Source of the DNA: WHSM01 sp050701635
Lineage (GTDB): Bacteria; Actinomycetota; Actinomycetes; Mycobacteriales; Micromonosporaceae
Reading direction: 5' to 3'
Assembly: GCA_050701635.1 (NCBI GenBank)
Contig: JBOGDF010000324.1
Coordinates: forward strand, 1-6,232
Length of the DNA: 6,232 nucleotides
A program made the position numbers and the translations under genes. Under the pieces are notes generated by a model. That model saw only the letters and a program-made list of their open reading frames with translations, ran no database searches and was not told the origin of the DNA. The stretch's first letter is position 1. The number at the start of each line of letters is the position of its first letter. Below are positions 5,599-6,232 of this stretch, one piece after another.

Positions 5599-6232
5599 AT
5601 GGCGGACGCGGTAGCGCTGCGAGACCGGCCGCTGGAGGCTGCCGCCCTGGTGGACGACGCCGCCTGGGCCGCCGGGCGGTGCTACGGGGCCGCCTCCCAC
5701 ACCGCGGTCGAGGAGACCGCCCGGCTGCGCTGGCTGATCACCGGAACCCCGTACGAGGGGCTGAACGGGGTCTACTGGGCACGGCACGCCACCGGCATCG
5801 ACGAGGCGTTGGAGCCGTTCCGGCAGGCCGAGGTGCCGATGCTGTGGCACGCCGGGCCGACCAGCCCGGCGGCACTGCCCGATGCGCTGGCCGCCGCGGG
5901 GCTGCGGCACTACGGGGACGAGCCGGGCATGCTGCTCGACCTGGACGCGCCGGCGGCTCGCTGGTGGCCCCCGGAAGGGCTGGAGATCCGGCGGGTCGGC
6001 ACCCACGCCCAGCTTGCCGCGTGGGTACGCATCTGGGCCGGCCCGGCGAACCCGCTGCTGCTCGATCGGCTGGTCGCGCTGCGGGCCCCGGCGGCGTTCG
6101 GGGTCGGCGCGCGTACCCCCCATCTACTGGGTGTGCTGGACGGCGAGCCGGTGGCGTGCGCCGCGGTGTGGGTGGGTCGGCTGCCCGGCCGGGAGGGCCG
6201 GCCGGTGGCCTGGCTGGAGCACATCGCGACCC
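5599..6232 (+). CDS. GNAT-type acetyltransferase, N-terminal 211 residues (cut by window end)
   Basis: Probable N-acetyltransferase of the GNAT superfamily; substrate unknown. The visible part resembles proteins with a degenerate GNAT-like first half followed by a working GNAT domain. In the first half, MLWHAGPTSPAALPDAL (81-97), AAAGL (98-102) and GDEPGMLLDL (106-115) match the common W-x-x-GP-x-x-P-x-x-L ... GM-x-x-x-L pattern. The second half begins at GLEIRRV (127-133) and reaches the strands LLGVLDGEPVACAAVWV (176-192) and AWLEHIAT (204-211). The window stops just before the expected acetyl-CoA pyrophosphate loop, so activity cannot be judged. An in-frame TAG directly before the ATG (5596-5598) excludes earlier starts; the ribosome binding site (GGCGGTGG near 5585-5592) is poor. 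It may have its own promoter and shows no functional link to the sulfate genes. Confidence 0.72.
   Translation, partial: MADAVALRDRPLEAAALVDDAAWAAGRCYGAASHTAVEETARLRWLITGTPYEGLNGVYWARHATGIDEALEPFRQAEVPMLWHAGPTSPAALPDALAAAGLRHYGDEPGMLLDLDAPAARWWPPEGLEIRRVGTHAQLAAWVRIWAGPANPLLLDRLVALRAPAAFGVGARTPHLLGVLDGEPVACAAVWVGRLPGREGRPVAWLEHIAT

Noticed and set aside
5314..6123. 269-codon open frame on the - strand opposite the membrane protein and acetyltransferase
   Set aside because: The product is low-complexity Arg/Gly/Pro-rich, while the + strand frame shows GNAT pattern residues and the expected codon bias.

Overview
High-GC DNA with strongly G/C-ending codons, frequent GTG starts and a Mycobacterium-like CysQ points to an actinomycete. 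A Micromonosporaceae-type genome would fit, but that is an inference from style, not from a marker gene. All confidently called genes are on the + strand.

Layout. Positions 1-206 are a less GC-rich leader. It holds a perfect 15-bp palindrome (105-119), a hairpin (160-180), and at its left edge a weak partial gene whose strand cannot be settled. Next comes a 515-residue polyprenyl-phosphate sugar-1-phosphate transferase (207-1754), the membrane enzyme that starts a polysaccharide repeat unit. After 38 bases comes cysQ (1793-2572, PAP phosphatase). After 18 more comes cysD (2591-3502), which overlaps cysN (3502-4800) by one base; these are the two subunits of ATP sulfurylase. A 50-base gap leads to an unrecognised four-helix membrane protein with a proline-rich tail (4851-5525). 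After 73 more bases a GNAT-type acetyltransferase begins (5599) and is cut by the window edge before its acetyl-CoA loop.

How the genes fit together. CysD and CysN activate sulfate to APS. CysQ removes PAP, or pulls back PAPS. This is a sulfate-activation block without an APS kinase: CysN ends at 432 residues, with no CysC fusion. It lies directly behind a polysaccharide-priming enzyme and may share its transcript, although a candidate promoter at the 3' end of the transferase gene could drive the cys genes separately. The pairing allows a speculative link to a sulfated surface polysaccharide, but no sulfotransferase or APS kinase is visible. Ordinary sulfur assimilation next to the end of a polysaccharide cluster explains the data equally well. 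I found no RNA genes, CRISPR arrays, insertion sequences or clear signs of a new defence or mobile system.
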